64,000 nucleotides of DNA, taken from contig NZ_CP012945.1 of assembly GCF_001402915.1 (NCBI RefSeq), positions 496,001 to 560,000 on the forward strand. The letters run 5' to 3'. The position numbers and the translations under genes are program-made. A model generated the notes under the pieces. The model made no database searches. It was not told where the DNA came from and saw nothing but the letters and a program-made list of their open reading frames with translations. This document shows positions 18,355-27,416 of the stretch, piece by piece (position 1 is the first letter of the stretch; the number at the start of each line of letters is the position of its first letter). The DNA comes from Devosia sp. A16 (GTDB lineage Bacteria > Pseudomonadota > Alphaproteobacteria > Rhizobiales > Devosiaceae).

Positions 18355-19694
18355 GTGGATACTCCCTGCGCACGCGGCTGTTCGCCGGCGTCGCGCTATG
18401 GTCGATCATTGCCCTCTGCCTTGCAGGGGTCGGCATCGTCCTGGTGTTTGCGGCCACCGTGCAGCGCGATCAGCTCGAAGATCTCGGCGCCAGCCTCGAC
18501 CAGCTGACCCTTGCGATAGCCAGCTCGCCATCGCTTGCCGAGCCCGCTCTCCCCGATCCGCGCTACCAGAAGCCGGCAGGCGGCCTCTACTATCAGATCG
18601 TCGATCTCGACTCCGGCGAGGTGCTGCGCTCGCGCTCGCTCTGGGATGCCGAGCTTCGGCTGCCCGATCCGCGCGCCGGCGACGCGGTGCTCACCACCGT
18701 CCCCGGCCCCGCCGGACAGACGCTTTCGCTGCTGGTTCGCGACATCACCACCGGCACGCCGCAGCACCGGCTTCGTCTCGCGGTGGCCGAGAACGTCGAG
18801 CTGCGCGGGCACAGCATCGGCACGTTCGCCTCGCAGATCGCCGTTGCCCTCCTCGCGGTCGCGGCGGCCCTCTTGCTGGCCGCCTGGCTGGTGCTGCAGC
18901 TCAGCCTCACCCCGCTCGATCAGCTCCGCCAGCGTGTCGCCTCGATCGCCAGCGGTGGCGCCAACAAACTCGAGGGCCGCTATCCGCTCGAGTTCGCACC
19001 GCTGGTCGATGAGGTCAACGAACTGCTGGAGGTGAACGAGCGCACCCTGCGGCTGAGCCGCGAACGCGCCGACGACCTGGCGCATGGCCTAAAGACGCCG
19101 CTGGCGGTGATCCGCGCCACCGCAGGGCGGCTGCGCGAACGGGGCGATGGCGAGAATGCCTCGGCGCTGGAGCTGCTCAGCACCGAAATGGCCGATCGCA
19201 TCGACTACCAGATGCGGCTCAGCCACCTGCGCATTCGCAGCAAGACCGTGGGATTCGTCACCTCGGTGGACCAGATGCTCATCCGCAGCGTCGCCGTGAT
19301 GCGCAAGACCGGCCGCGGCGCCGAGCTTTACTGGCACCTCGAGGGTGATCGGGTCGATGCTGACATCGATCCGCACGACCTGATGGAGCTGGTCGGAGTC
19401 ATCCTCGAGAACGCCGGACGATGGGCGAAGTCGGAGGTGAGGGTCACCAGCAGCCGCATCGAGGATCAGGCGCGCTTCGTGGTCTGCGACGACGGCCCCG
19501 GCCTCACCGACGAACAGATCGCGCTTCTGGGCCAGCGGGGGCGCCGGCTCGACGAGACCCGCTCCGGCTCGGGTTTCGGGCTCGCCATCGCGCGGGAGAT
19601 CACCCGGCTCAACGGCGGCACCATCACCTGGCGCCGCGGCGCCGGCGCCGGCCTCGAGGTCGAGGTCCGCCTGCCGGCACCTGCCGCGAGCTGA
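18351..19694 (+). CDS. Sensor histidine kinase (PhoQ/TctE-like)
   Basis: A 447-residue inner-membrane kinase. Two transmembrane helices (about residues 10-33 and 162-184) bracket a periplasmic domain with the YYQIVDLDSGEVLRSRSLWD pattern typical of this group; a HAMP segment follows. The phospho-acceptor His is in DDLAHGLKTPLAVIR near residue 244; N-box LENAGRWAKS and G-boxes DDGPGLTDEQ and GSGFGLAIA are intact. GTG start overlaps the regulator's stop. A Walker-free HATPase end is followed by a likely transcript end before the next small gene. Confidence 0.94.
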   Translation: MSGYSLRTRLFAGVALWSIIALCLAGVGIVLVFAATVQRDQLEDLGASLDQLTLAIASSPSLAEPALPDPRYQKPAGGLYYQIVDLDSGEVLRSRSLWDAELRLPDPRAGDAVLTTVPGPAGQTLSLLVRDITTGTPQHRLRLAVAENVELRGHSIGTFASQIAVALLAVAAALLLAAWLVLQLSLTPLDQLRQRVASIASGGANKLEGRYPLEFAPLVDEVNELLEVNERTLRLSRERADDLAHGLKTPLAVIRATAGRLRERGDGENASALELLSTEMADRIDYQMRLSHLRIRSKTVGFVTSVDQMLIRSVAVMRKTGRGAELYWHLEGDRVDADIDPHDLMELVGVILENAGRWAKSEVRVTSSRIEDQARFVVCDDGPGLTDEQIALLGQRGRRLDETRSGSGFGLAIAREITRLNGGTITWRRGAGAGLEVEVRLPAPAAS

Positions 19695-19823
19695 ATCCGG
19701 CCGAAGCTGACATCCCGCTGACACGCGGCGTCAACTTGCTTACAGCTTTGATTTTACAAGATAAATTTGGAACCGCAGGCGATCGGCGTCGTTACCTCCC
19801 CGCCAGCACAAGGAGAATGAGCG

Positions 19824-20006
19824 ATGGCAACAATCATCGACAATGGCGGTGGCGGTAGCTCCGGCATCGGTATCATTGCAGGCATCATCGTGGTCGTCCT
19901 GCTGGTTGTCGGTTTCTTCGTTTTCGTCAATCCCAATGGTGGCTCGCGCACCGTGGATGTCGACGTTCCCAAGGTCACCGTCGATGTGAAGCCCGACGGC
20001 CAGTAG
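19824..20006 (+). CDS. Small single-pass membrane protein
   Basis: A 60-residue protein with a glycine-rich N-terminus, one strongly hydrophobic helix (GIIAGIIVVVLLVVGFFVFV) and a short C-terminal tail of alternating Val/Asp/Lys. ATG 19824 follows the ribosome-binding site aaggag (19810-19815). Not recognised by function; similar tiny membrane proteins are common in this order. An AT-rich stretch (19735-19770) just upstream looks like its own promoter. Confidence 0.78.
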   Translation: MATIIDNGGGGSSGIGIIAGIIVVVLLVVGFFVFVNPNGGSRTVDVDVPKVTVDVKPDGQ

Positions 20007-20160
20007 CGTCCAAAACCGGCCCGTGCTCCTCCCCTGGGCAGCGGGCCATGCGGGCGCTCCGGCGCCTGCCTCCGGCGACTGTTCTGCCCTTCGCGCCCGA
20101 TCCGGCAGAGCAGGGGCGGATGGAGGCGCGACCTCCATCCGCCGCCGGCACCTTCCCCTA

Positions 20161-20514
20161 ATGGAGTGTTCCAGCGTGCACCAGTTCGCCACCTCTTCCG
20201 TCAAACCGGGCGGCACCTACGCCCAGCTTGCCGACCGCCGCGCCCGCCAGGTCCTGAGGCCCTTCGTTACCCAACTGGGAGAGTGGAACCAGCGGGCCGC
20301 CAGAGCCAGCGCCATGATCCTCTCCCGCGCCAGTTCAGGCGCCGACCGCTCGGCGCAGTTCGCCGACCTTCGCGATCTCCTCGATGAGGTGAGCCGCAGC
20401 TACGAGGAATTCGAACGCGTCGTCGCTGACGAGCCGGCCCAGAGCCGGATCGCCGACGTCCGGTCGGCCTTCATCCGCCTGCAATCCACCCTGCGCCGCC
20501 TGCGCGCTGATTAG
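20161..20514 (+). CDS. Hypothetical protein, helical
   Basis: A 117-residue predominantly helical, Arg/Ala/Ser-rich protein (for example LADRRARQVLRPFVTQLGEW and DLLDEVSRSYEEFERVV), probably coiled-coil forming. No family recognised. The frame is open upstream to 20023, but ATG 20161 gives the most reasonable start although the ribosome-binding site is weak. Confidence 0.6.
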   Translation: MECSSVHQFATSSVKPGGTYAQLADRRARQVLRPFVTQLGEWNQRAARASAMILSRASSGADRSAQFADLRDLLDEVSRSYEEFERVVADEPAQSRIADVRSAFIRLQSTLRRLRAD

Positions 20515-20524
20515 GACCCTTCAA

Positions 20525-20614
20525 ATGCGACGCCAGTTCGGACTCTCCCTGCTTTACCTCGGCTGTCTCATCGCCTGGGCCATCCCCTATCTGGCGCTCG
20601 CGAGCCTGGGCTGA
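20525..20614 (+). CDS. Very small membrane peptide (29 residues)
   Basis: ATG 20525 to TGA 20612-20614 encodes 29 residues: a positively charged start (MRRQFG) and a single hydrophobic helix (LSLLYLGCLIAWAIPYLALA). It begins 10 bases after the preceding stop. The charge and hydrophobicity pattern is that of a real small membrane protein, but size and lack of homology leave doubt. Confidence 0.45.
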   Translation: MRRQFGLSLLYLGCLIAWAIPYLALASLG

Positions 20615-20625
20615 GCGGGTCCCGC

Positions 20626-21006
20626 TCACGCCACCCCGCCACCCTCATGATCGACCGCGTGGCGCTTGCCGGACGAGAACATGATCAGCGCGAAGACCGG
20701 CTCGCTCCCCAGCGCCCTGGCCCAGTGCCGGACGTTGCGCGGGATGCGGATGGTGTCGCCGGCCGCCAGTTGCACCGTCTCGTCGCCCAGCTTGTGTTCG
20801 CAGGCGCCCGAGACGACATAGAGGAACTCCTCGCAATTGGGATGCGAGTGGAGCGGGTTGCGTTCGCCCGGCTTGATGAAGCAGGTGCCGAAGGTCATCT
20901 CGGTGCCGTCCATCGACTTGTCGGTGATCTTCCAGTTGAGCTCGCCCCAGCCGGTTTCGACCCGCTCGCCATCGGCGGCGCGGGAAACGAAGGTCTCGAT
21001 CGTCAT
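20626..21006 (-). CDS. Cupin-domain protein
   Basis: A 126-residue single-domain cupin. Motif 1 is PLHSHPNCEEFLYVVSGACE (two His and a Glu as metal ligands) and motif 2 is GDTIRIPRNVRHWARAL (third His). Such stand-alone cupins in sugar operons often act as isomerases, epimerases or dioxygenases. ATG 21006 is chosen; the frame is open upstream but overlaps the oxidoreductase gene. Last gene of the GntR-controlled minus-strand operon, 14 bases after the oxidoreductase. Confidence 0.9.
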   Translation of the reverse strand: MTIETFVSRAADGERVETGWGELNWKITDKSMDGTEMTFGTCFIKPGERNPLHSHPNCEEFLYVVSGACEHKLGDETVQLAAGDTIRIPRNVRHWARALGSEPVFALIMFSSGKRHAVDHEGGGVA

Positions 21007-21020
21007 GGCCTTCTCCCTGC

Positions 21021-22112
21021 TCACAGCGCCGCCGCAACGCCATGCGGCGTCGTTGCGTAGAAGTCGTAGAGTTTCATGATCTCGAGCGCCGTCTCCAGAG
21101 TTCCCTTGGTCACTGCCCGCCCCTCCAGCACCGCTTCGCAGAAGTGCAGCACTTCCGGCACGTAGCCCAGCGTGAACATGTTGTTGTTGTAGAGCTGGCC
21201 CAACGAGAATTCCGGCTCGTACACCACCGTGGCGCTCTCCTCGGGCTGGATCCAGCTCGCGGCCCGGCCATAGCTCGGCAGCTTGGCCTTGCGGTAATGC
21301 GTCAGCTTCACGCCGTTCTCGACCACCGCGTGGCTGCCCTCGCCGATCGCCTCGACCCGTTCGAGCGGCCCGCCCCAGCTCTGCCCGGCGCTGAAGTGCA
21401 GCGCGCCGATGGCGCCTGACCTGAACTTGAGGCTGGCAATGGTGGCGCCGGTCGGTTCGGCCCATTCGAAACTTGCCCGTTCGATCTCGCCCGCGAGGAA
21501 ACTGATGATCGCCCCCGGATGGTAGATATGGTCGATCACCGACTGCATGGCGACGAGGTCGCCCCGCTGGTCGGGCGGCGGCAGCGCCTGCGGGTAGCGC
21601 ACCACCAGCGAGGTCAGCCGGCCGAACTCGGGCGCGCTGACGATATCCTTGAGCTTCTCGATCGCCGGGAAGAAGGTCTTCTTGAGGCCGGTCATGATGG
21701 TCCTGCCGGTGCGCCTGGAGACCGCGATCAGCTCCTCGACTTCGGCCCGGCTCGCCGCCGTCGGCTTTTCCATCCAGACATGCGCCCCGGCTTCGACCAC
21801 ATCCTTGGCGAGCTGCGTCGCCTGCACATGCCCGTCCCTGGTGTAGCTGGTAACGATGAACACCACGTCCGGCTGCTCGGCGGCGAGCATCGCGCGGTGG
21901 TCGGTATAGGTCCGTTCGGCTCCGAACACCCGGGCGAAGCCGTCGGCTCGCTCCTTGCTGAGATCGCAGATGGCGGCGAGGTCCACCGGCGCGTAGCGGA
22001 ATGTGGGGTAGACATTGCGGTAGGCGTGCCCCCCTGCCCCGATGAAGCAGGCCTTCAGCCGCCGCTGGTATTCGAAGTTGTAGCGGATCTCCCGCTGGAC
22101 GTGATGCGGCAT
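21021..22112 (-). CDS. Gfo/Idh/MocA family oxidoreductase
   Basis: A 363-residue NAD(P)-dependent dehydrogenase. An N-terminal extension of about 16 residues precedes the Rossmann motif ACFIGAGGHAYRNV; the catalytic Lys is in WMEKPTAASRAEVEEL, and a C-terminal domain with IDHIYHPGAII contains the expected His. It lies three bases downstream of the permease gene, within the GntR operon, so it probably acts on the imported compound. Third family member in the window and clearly distinct from the two at 1.1-3.2 kb. Confidence 0.92.
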   Translation of the reverse strand: MPHHVQREIRYNFEYQRRLKACFIGAGGHAYRNVYPTFRYAPVDLAAICDLSKERADGFARVFGAERTYTDHRAMLAAEQPDVVFIVTSYTRDGHVQATQLAKDVVEAGAHVWMEKPTAASRAEVEELIAVSRRTGRTIMTGLKKTFFPAIEKLKDIVSAPEFGRLTSLVVRYPQALPPPDQRGDLVAMQSVIDHIYHPGAIISFLAGEIERASFEWAEPTGATIASLKFRSGAIGALHFSAGQSWGGPLERVEAIGEGSHAVVENGVKLTHYRKAKLPSYGRAASWIQPEESATVVYEPEFSLGQLYNNNMFTLGYVPEVLHFCEAVLEGRAVTKGTLETALEIMKLYDFYATTPHGVAAAL

Positions 22113-22115
22113 GGC

Positions 22116-22946
22116 TCAGCCTTTCAATGCGCCTTGGGTGAGGCCTTCGGTGAAGCGCCTCTGGGTGAGGATGTAGAGGATGATCACCGGCAGGAAGGTG
22201 ATGACGGTGCCCGAGAACACCAGCCGGAAGTCGGTGCTATAGGTCGAGGCGAACCGCACCAGCCCCAACGGCAACGTCTGGTTGCCCGGGCTGATCAGCA
22301 CCACCAGCGGCAGGAAGAAATCGTTCCAGGTCGAGAGCGCCGAGATGATCAGCAGCGCCGAGATGGCCGGCTGCGACAGCGGCAGGAACACCCGGGTCAG
22401 GATCTGGAAGTGGTTGGCCCCGTCGATCTTGGCCGCTTCGCTCAACTCGTTCGGCACGCCGAGAAAGAAGCTTCGCATCAGGAAAAGCCCGAACGGGATG
22501 CCGTTCGACACCTGCGCCAGCACCACGCCCGCCATCGAGTTGATCAACCCCAGGTTGAACAGCACCTGGTAGAGCGGAATGATGATCGCCTGGATCGGGA
22601 TGGTGAGCCCGAAGATGAAGGCATAGAAGGTCCATTCACGACCGGGAAAGCGTATCTTGGCCAGCGCGTAACCGGCGGGCGCGCAGACGACCAGCGTCAG
22701 CACCACCACGCCCGCCACATTGATCAGGCTGTTGCCGATCAACGAGCCGAAGCCGCCGACATTCCAGGCATCGGCGTAGTTCTGCCACATCAGCTGCTTG
22801 GGCAGCGCGAACGGATCGCCGCGACCGATCTCCGCCTCGGTCTTGAGGCTGGAGACCACGAGCCACAGGAATGGCCCGAGGATGATGGCGAAGACCGGCA
22901 GCAGCAGCAGCACCATCGGCCACTCGGAGGGCTTGCGGGTACTCAT
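22116..22946 (-). CDS. Carbohydrate ABC transporter permease, MalG type
   Basis: A 276-residue inner-membrane protein with six predicted helices and the EAA loop (ELSEAAKIDGANHFQILTRV). ATG 22946 overlaps the stop of the upstream permease (22943-22946). Together with the genes at 22943 and 24050 it forms a CUT1-type importer with no ATPase gene beside it; the MsmK-type ATPase at 3336 is a candidate partner. Confidence 0.94.
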   Translation of the reverse strand: MSTRKPSEWPMVLLLLPVFAIILGPFLWLVVSSLKTEAEIGRGDPFALPKQLMWQNYADAWNVGGFGSLIGNSLINVAGVVVLTLVVCAPAGYALAKIRFPGREWTFYAFIFGLTIPIQAIIIPLYQVLFNLGLINSMAGVVLAQVSNGIPFGLFLMRSFFLGVPNELSEAAKIDGANHFQILTRVFLPLSQPAISALLIISALSTWNDFFLPLVVLISPGNQTLPLGLVRFASTYSTDFRLVFSGTVITFLPVIILYILTQRRFTEGLTQGALKG

Positions 22947-23890
22947 GCGGATGCCCTCGCGCGCCAGCGATTGAAGGTAACGGTGATGGTGATGGCGAGG
23001 ACGCTCATAAGGATGCAGAGCACCGCGGCAAGCCCATGGTCCTGCGCCTGGAAGGCGAGCCGGTAGATGTAGGTGGTGATGATCTCGCTGGCATAGAACG
23101 GTCCGCCATTGGTCATCACGAACACCGTGGCAAAGCCCTTGAGCCCGTTGATCATGGCGAGCGACAGGACGAACGTCATCACTTCGCTGAGGCCGGGCAG
23201 CGTCACGTTCCAGAGCTTCTGCCAAGCATTGGCGCCGTCGATCTCGGCCGCCTCGTAGAGGGTATGATCGATGTTCTGCAGCCCGGCGATGAACAGCAGC
23301 ATGTAGAGCCCGAAGCCCTGCCAGGAGCTCGCGACATTCACCGAGAACAGCACCAGCAGCGGGTCCGACAGCCAGCCCTTGGCCCAGCTCGCCAAGCCCC
23401 ATTGGGTCAGTGCCGTGTTGATGAGCCCGTAGAACGGATCGTAGATATTTGCCCAGATCACCCCCACTACGGCCAAGGAGACGAGGTGCGGCAGGAAGAA
23501 AGCGGTGCGAAAGAACACCCGGGTGCGGCTCAGCCGGCCGATCGCCAGCGCCAGCGCGAGCCCCAGGCCACCGGCCAGCACCACATGGTAGCCGAGCCAC
23601 AGGAAGGTCCGGCCCAGACTCTGCCAGATGATCGGGTCCTCGGTGGCGCGCACGTAGTTGTCGAGGCCGACGAAGCTGGCCTCGGTATTGAAGCCGCCCG
23701 AATTGGTGAAGCTGATCCAGATCGTGGCGACGATCGGCGTCAGGCTGAACAGCGCATAGAGCGCGATCGCCGGCAGCATCAGCACGAAAGCCGCGCCGAA
23801 CCCGTCACGCGCCCCATCGGCGCGGCGACGGCGAGGGGCGGCGGAGGTGCGGAGGTCCGCGGCGTCGGCTGTGGTGGTGAGGCGGGTCAT
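22943..23890 (-). CDS. Carbohydrate ABC transporter permease, MalF/UgpA type
   Basis: A 315-residue permease with an Arg-rich cytoplasmic N-terminus, six transmembrane helices and the EAA loop (LYEAAEIDGANAWQKLWNVT). The typical first periplasmic loop VGLDNYVRATEDPIIWQSL is present. A full copy of repeat A lies between this gene and the binding-protein gene upstream in the same transcript, which could set different expression levels for the subunits. Confidence 0.94.
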   Translation of the reverse strand: MTRLTTTADAADLRTSAAPRRRRADGARDGFGAAFVLMLPAIALYALFSLTPIVATIWISFTNSGGFNTEASFVGLDNYVRATEDPIIWQSLGRTFLWLGYHVVLAGGLGLALALAIGRLSRTRVFFRTAFFLPHLVSLAVVGVIWANIYDPFYGLINTALTQWGLASWAKGWLSDPLLVLFSVNVASSWQGFGLYMLLFIAGLQNIDHTLYEAAEIDGANAWQKLWNVTLPGLSEVMTFVLSLAMINGLKGFATVFVMTNGGPFYASEIITTYIYRLAFQAQDHGLAAVLCILMSVLAITITVTFNRWRARASA

Positions 23891-23904
23891 CTATGGTTCT
23901 CGTT

Positions 23905-24043
23905 GAGACAGACGGCCCCCTCCCGGCCTCCCCCATAAAGGGGGAGGTGAAGGTCGAGGCTGTGGCTTCGATTGTGCCCAACGCACCGGCGGGGCACCTC
24001 CCCCTTCATGGGGGAGGATGGGAGGGGGCCGTCTCTGTCAGTC
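23905..24043. repeat. Palindromic repeat family A, copy A5 (within an operon)
   Basis: The most complete unit: left arm gagacagacggccccctccc, right arm ggagggggccgtctctgtca followed by gtcag, so outer ends are also complementary to those of A1/A3 (ctgacagagacgg). It occupies almost the entire gap between the binding-protein gene and the first permease gene of the same operon. Confidence 0.92.
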
Positions 24044-24049
24044 AGCACG

Positions 24050-25312
24050 TCAAAGCGCCGGGATCTTCGCCTGGATCTGCGCCATGCCGTCCTCGGCCGA
24101 GACCTGGCCGCCGATCAGGCCCTGGATCACCTGGAAATAGGTGTCGAGGGCCGCGCCGGGCATGTAGACCGACGGGTTGAAGCCCACCCCGTTGGCGGCT
24201 GCCGCGAACACCTCGGCCATCACAGGCACTGCCGGGTTGAGGTCGGGCATGGCGCGCGGCGAGATCTGCGTGCCGGTCTTGTGTTCGGCGCGGAACCGCA
24301 TCACCTCGTCGGAGAGAATGAAGTCGATCCACTTGGCGGCGAGCTCGGGCTGCTTGGAACTGACCGGGATCATCCAGCTCCAGCCGATGCCGCCGGTCGG
24401 CTTGCTCTCCCCGGCAATGTCGGTGGGGATAGTGGCAAAGCCCATATTGTCGATCGGATACTCGTTCTTGCGCGCATTGCCGATGAACCACGGCCCGCCG
24501 AAGAAGATTGCGGCGCGCTTGTTGGTCCACAGCCGCGTCGCCGCCTCGAGGTCGAGCCCCGCCATCTGTGCGCTGATGTAACCCTTCTTGGCGAAGTCGG
24601 CGACGCGCTGCGCCCCGAGCAGCGGTTCGGCATCGGTCCACGGCTTCCTGGCCGTCACCACCTCGCCCATCACGCTGGAGCCGGCGGCGGCCTGCAGGAA
24701 ATTTCCCATCAGGTGGCCGCCATTGGCGTTGTTGCGCGGCCCGACGGCCAGCGGCTCGAGCCCCTTGTCCTTGATCTTCTGTAGCAGCGCCTCGAAATCG
24801 GTCCAGCTGCCGCCGATGGTCCAGCCGTTCTCGGCAAACAGGTCCTTGTGGTACCAGAGCCCGATCGCATCGATGCCGTCCGGCACCTCATAGATCTCGC
24901 CGCCGAACTGGCTGGCGAGGATGTCGTAGAGCCAGGGGAAGATCTTGTCCTTCCAGCCCATATCCGCGTAATGCGCGGTGAGCGGCTGGATCAGCTTGGC
25001 ATTGACCACAGTGGTGACGCGGCCGATGCCGGAATTGGTGAGCAGGACATCGGGGCCGGCGTCGGACTGGATGGCGGCCTGCACCGCGCCGTTCGAGATG
25101 GTGCCGGTGGGCGGCATATACTCCACGGTAACGCCGGGATTGGCCGCCTCGAAATCGGCCTTGAGCTTGTTCCAGACCTCGGCGACCAGCGGATCGGCGA
25201 GCTGATCGGTGGCCCAGACCGTCAAGGTCTGCGCCTTGGCCAGGGTTGGCGCGGTGAGCAGTCCGGCGGCGGCCAGGGCGGCGGCCGAAGCCATCAGGGT
25301 TCGTCTCAACAT
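24050..25312 (-). CDS. Extracellular solute-binding protein family 1 (sugar)
   Basis: A 420-residue periplasmic binding protein. Signal peptide MLRRTLMASAAALAAAGLLT with cleavage near AKA-QTL; mature start TLTVWATDQLADPLVAEVW is family typical, and AAIFFGGPWFIGNARK with later TPTDIAG-type loops matches CUT1 binding proteins. It sits 63 bases after the GntR gene and ahead of the permeases. Ligand unknown. Confidence 0.94.
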   Translation of the reverse strand: MLRRTLMASAAALAAAGLLTAPTLAKAQTLTVWATDQLADPLVAEVWNKLKADFEAANPGVTVEYMPPTGTISNGAVQAAIQSDAGPDVLLTNSGIGRVTTVVNAKLIQPLTAHYADMGWKDKIFPWLYDILASQFGGEIYEVPDGIDAIGLWYHKDLFAENGWTIGGSWTDFEALLQKIKDKGLEPLAVGPRNNANGGHLMGNFLQAAAGSSVMGEVVTARKPWTDAEPLLGAQRVADFAKKGYISAQMAGLDLEAATRLWTNKRAAIFFGGPWFIGNARKNEYPIDNMGFATIPTDIAGESKPTGGIGWSWMIPVSSKQPELAAKWIDFILSDEVMRFRAEHKTGTQISPRAMPDLNPAVPVMAEVFAAAANGVGFNPSVYMPGAALDTYFQVIQGLIGGQVSAEDGMAQIQAKIPAL

Positions 25313-25375
25313 GTGTGGTCCTCCTCGTGGTGTCGCGCCGGTTGACCGGCGTCGTCTGCGTCGGGCGGAACTGCC

Positions 25376-26044
25376 CTAGCGCCGAGCCGGCTTCACCTCC
25401 TCGAAGCGGGCCAGCACAGTGCGCTGCACGTCGGAAATGTGCGCGTGCATCAGCGCCACCGCGGTCTTGATGTCGCGGCGGCGGAAGGCGGCGAGGATAT
25501 CGTCGCGCTCGCGCGCCGCGTCCTCGGCAAAGGTGTGGCTCTCGTTGGCGATGGTGCGGCCGATCTGGATTTGCAGCGCCAGCCGGCTCAGCGTCTCGAT
25601 CAGCGCCGCATTGCCGGAGAGCTCGGCGATGGTTTCGTGGAACTCGCGGTCGGCCTGCCCATAGGCCACCATGTCGTCGGCCTTCAGCGCCGCCACCGCC
25701 CCATCGAGGATTCGCTCGAAATTGGCGATGTGCCGGTCGCTCATCTGCGGCACCGCCAGCTCGACCGCAAAGCACTCGAGGGTCTTGCGCAGTTCGTAGA
25801 GATCCTCGGTTTCCTTCTTGGAGAAGCTGCGGACGAAGAAGCCGCGATACGGCTTGATCTCGATCAGCCCCTCCTTGCTGAGCGTACCCAGCGCCTCGCG
25901 AAAGGGCGTGCGGCTCACCTGCAGCTTCTCGGTCAGCGCCTTCTCGTCCAGCGGGGCGCCGGACGGCAGCTCGCCGGAGACGATCATCCTGACGATCTCC
26001 TCGTAGATGCGTTCGCGCAGCGTCAGGTGGCGGGGGGCGTTCAT
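25376..26044 (-). CDS. GntR-family transcriptional regulator, FCD subfamily
   Basis: A 222-residue repressor-type regulator. The winged helix occupies the first ~75 residues (LRERIYEEIVRMIVSGELP, VSRTPFREALGTLSKEGLIE); the all-helical FCD domain follows, with metal/ligand residues visible in DREFHETIAELSGNAAL and MHAHISD. It is divergent from the Tm-1-like gene, and a perfect inverted repeat lies between them, consistent with autoregulation and control of both arms. Effector probably the substrate or a metabolite of the sugar pathway. Confidence 0.93.
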   Translation of the reverse strand: MNAPRHLTLRERIYEEIVRMIVSGELPSGAPLDEKALTEKLQVSRTPFREALGTLSKEGLIEIKPYRGFFVRSFSKKETEDLYELRKTLECFAVELAVPQMSDRHIANFERILDGAVAALKADDMVAYGQADREFHETIAELSGNAALIETLSRLALQIQIGRTIANESHTFAEDAARERDDILAAFRRRDIKTAVALMHAHISDVQRTVLARFEEVKPARR

Positions 26045-26079
26045 TCGGGCTCCATCGGCCTTTCGCTCGATGGCTATAT

Positions 26080-26138
26080 GTATGCAATTCTCGAAAGAAT
26101 ATACAATATGGAAAATGCACGTTATGGCTATTGCATAC
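26080..26138. promoter_or_regulatory. GntR operator candidate in divergent promoter region
   Basis: A perfect 9-bp inverted repeat, GTATGCAAT (26080-26088) and ATTGCATAC (26130-26138), brackets an AT-rich segment with further partial palindromes (attctcgaaagaat, atatacaatat). The segment is by far the most AT-rich of the locus and lies between divergent start codons, as expected for overlapping promoters with a dimeric FCD regulator site. Confidence 0.7.
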
Positions 26139-26194
26139 GATGCCGGCGCAGAAGCCGACGGAAACGCCCGCAAATGCTGGGAAAGGGAGGAACA

Positions 26195-27406
26195 ATGGCC
26201 AAGGTCTATGTGGTCGGAACCATGGACACCAAGGGCGCCGAACTGCGGTACGCGGCCGAACGCGTCCGTGCCGCCGGAGCGGAATCGATGCTGATCGATG
26301 TCGGCACGCAGGGCTCCGGCGCCGCCGGCGGTCACGGCGCCGAAGTGAGCGCCGCGCAGGTCGCCGCGCACCATCCGCGCGGCGCGCAGGCGGTGCTCAG
26401 CCTGACCGATCGCGGCGCGGCGGTCTCGGCCATGGCCACGGCGCTGACCCACTATCTCGCGACCCGCAGCGATATCGGCGCCCTGCTTGGCCTGGGCGGC
26501 ACCGGCAATACCGCGCTGGTCACCGAGGCGATGCGCACCCTGCCGATCGGCCTGCCCAAGCTGATGGTCTCGACGGTCGCCTCAGGCAATACCGCGCCTT
26601 ATGTCGGCCCCAACGACCTCACCATGATGTACTCGGTGGTCGACGTCGCCGGGCTCAACGCCATCTCGCGCCGGGTCATCGGCAATGCCGCCCATGCCGC
26701 GGCCGGCATGGCGCTCAACACCCCGTCCGCCTCCAGCACCGACAAGCCGGGCCTCGGGGTGACCATGTTCGGCGTCACCACCCAATGCGTCACCATGCTG
26801 CGCGAGGCGATGGAGCTGACGCACGAAGTTTACACCTTCCACGCCACCGGCACCGGCGGCCAGTCGATGGAAAAGCTCGCCGATTCCGGTCTCGTCGCCG
26901 GCCTGATCGACGTCACCACCACGGAAGTGCCCGACCTGCTGGTCGGCGGGGTATTCCCCGCCACCGAGGACCGCTTCGGCGCGGCGATCCGTACCGGCCT
27001 GCCCTATGTCGGCTCGGTCGGCGCCGTCGACATGGTCAATTTCGGCGCCCGCGACACCGTCCCGCCCGAATTCCGCGACCGCAAGCTCCATGTCCACAAC
27101 GCCCAGGTGACGCTGATGCGCACCACGCCCGACGAGAACCGCCGCACCGCCGAGTTCATCGTCAGCCGGCTCAATCGCATGCCCGGGCCGGTCCGCTTCC
27201 TGCTGCCGCTGCGGGGCGTCTCGGCCATCGATGCGCCCGGCCAGCCGTTTTACGATCCGGTGGCCGACCAGGTGTTGTTCGACACCATTCGCTCCGGCTG
27301 GCAGGCAGCGCCCAACCGGCAGTTGGTGGAGCTCGACCTCCACATCAACGACCCCGCCTTCGCCGCTGCGTTGGCTCGGAATTTTCGCGAACTCTCTCCC
27401 GCCTGA
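26195..27406 (+). CDS. Tm-1-like ATP-binding domain protein (UPF0261)
   Basis: A 403-residue protein of the UPF0261 family, homologous to the N-terminal half of the tomato Tm-1 virus-resistance protein; biochemical function in bacteria is unknown. Family features: start [20 protein letters not shown], a glycine-rich [58 protein letters not shown], and the end [23 protein letters not shown] 26195 follows a strong gggagg site (26185-26190). Full-length compared with family. It is followed 10 bases later by its usual TIM-barrel partner and is divergent from the GntR gene. Confidence 0.93.
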   Translation: MAKVYVVGTMDTKGAELRYAAERVRAAGAESMLIDVGTQGSGAAGGHGAEVSAAQVAAHHPRGAQAVLSLTDRGAAVSAMATALTHYLATRSDIGALLGLGGTGNTALVTEAMRTLPIGLPKLMVSTVASGNTAPYVGPNDLTMMYSVVDVAGLNAISRRVIGNAAHAAAGMALNTPSASSTDKPGLGVTMFGVTTQCVTMLREAMELTHEVYTFHATGTGGQSMEKLADSGLVAGLIDVTTTEVPDLLVGGVFPATEDRFGAAIRTGLPYVGSVGAVDMVNFGARDTVPPEFRDRKLHVHNAQVTLMRTTPDENRRTAEFIVSRLNRMPGPVRFLLPLRGVSAIDAPGQPFYDPVADQVLFDTIRSGWQAAPNRQLVELDLHINDPAFAAALARNFRELSPA

Positions 27407-27416
27407 GGCCGTTACC

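Noticed and set aside
23036-23938. 300-codon plus-strand frame opposite the permease gene
   Set aside because: Antisense shadow; ends in the repeat A sequence.
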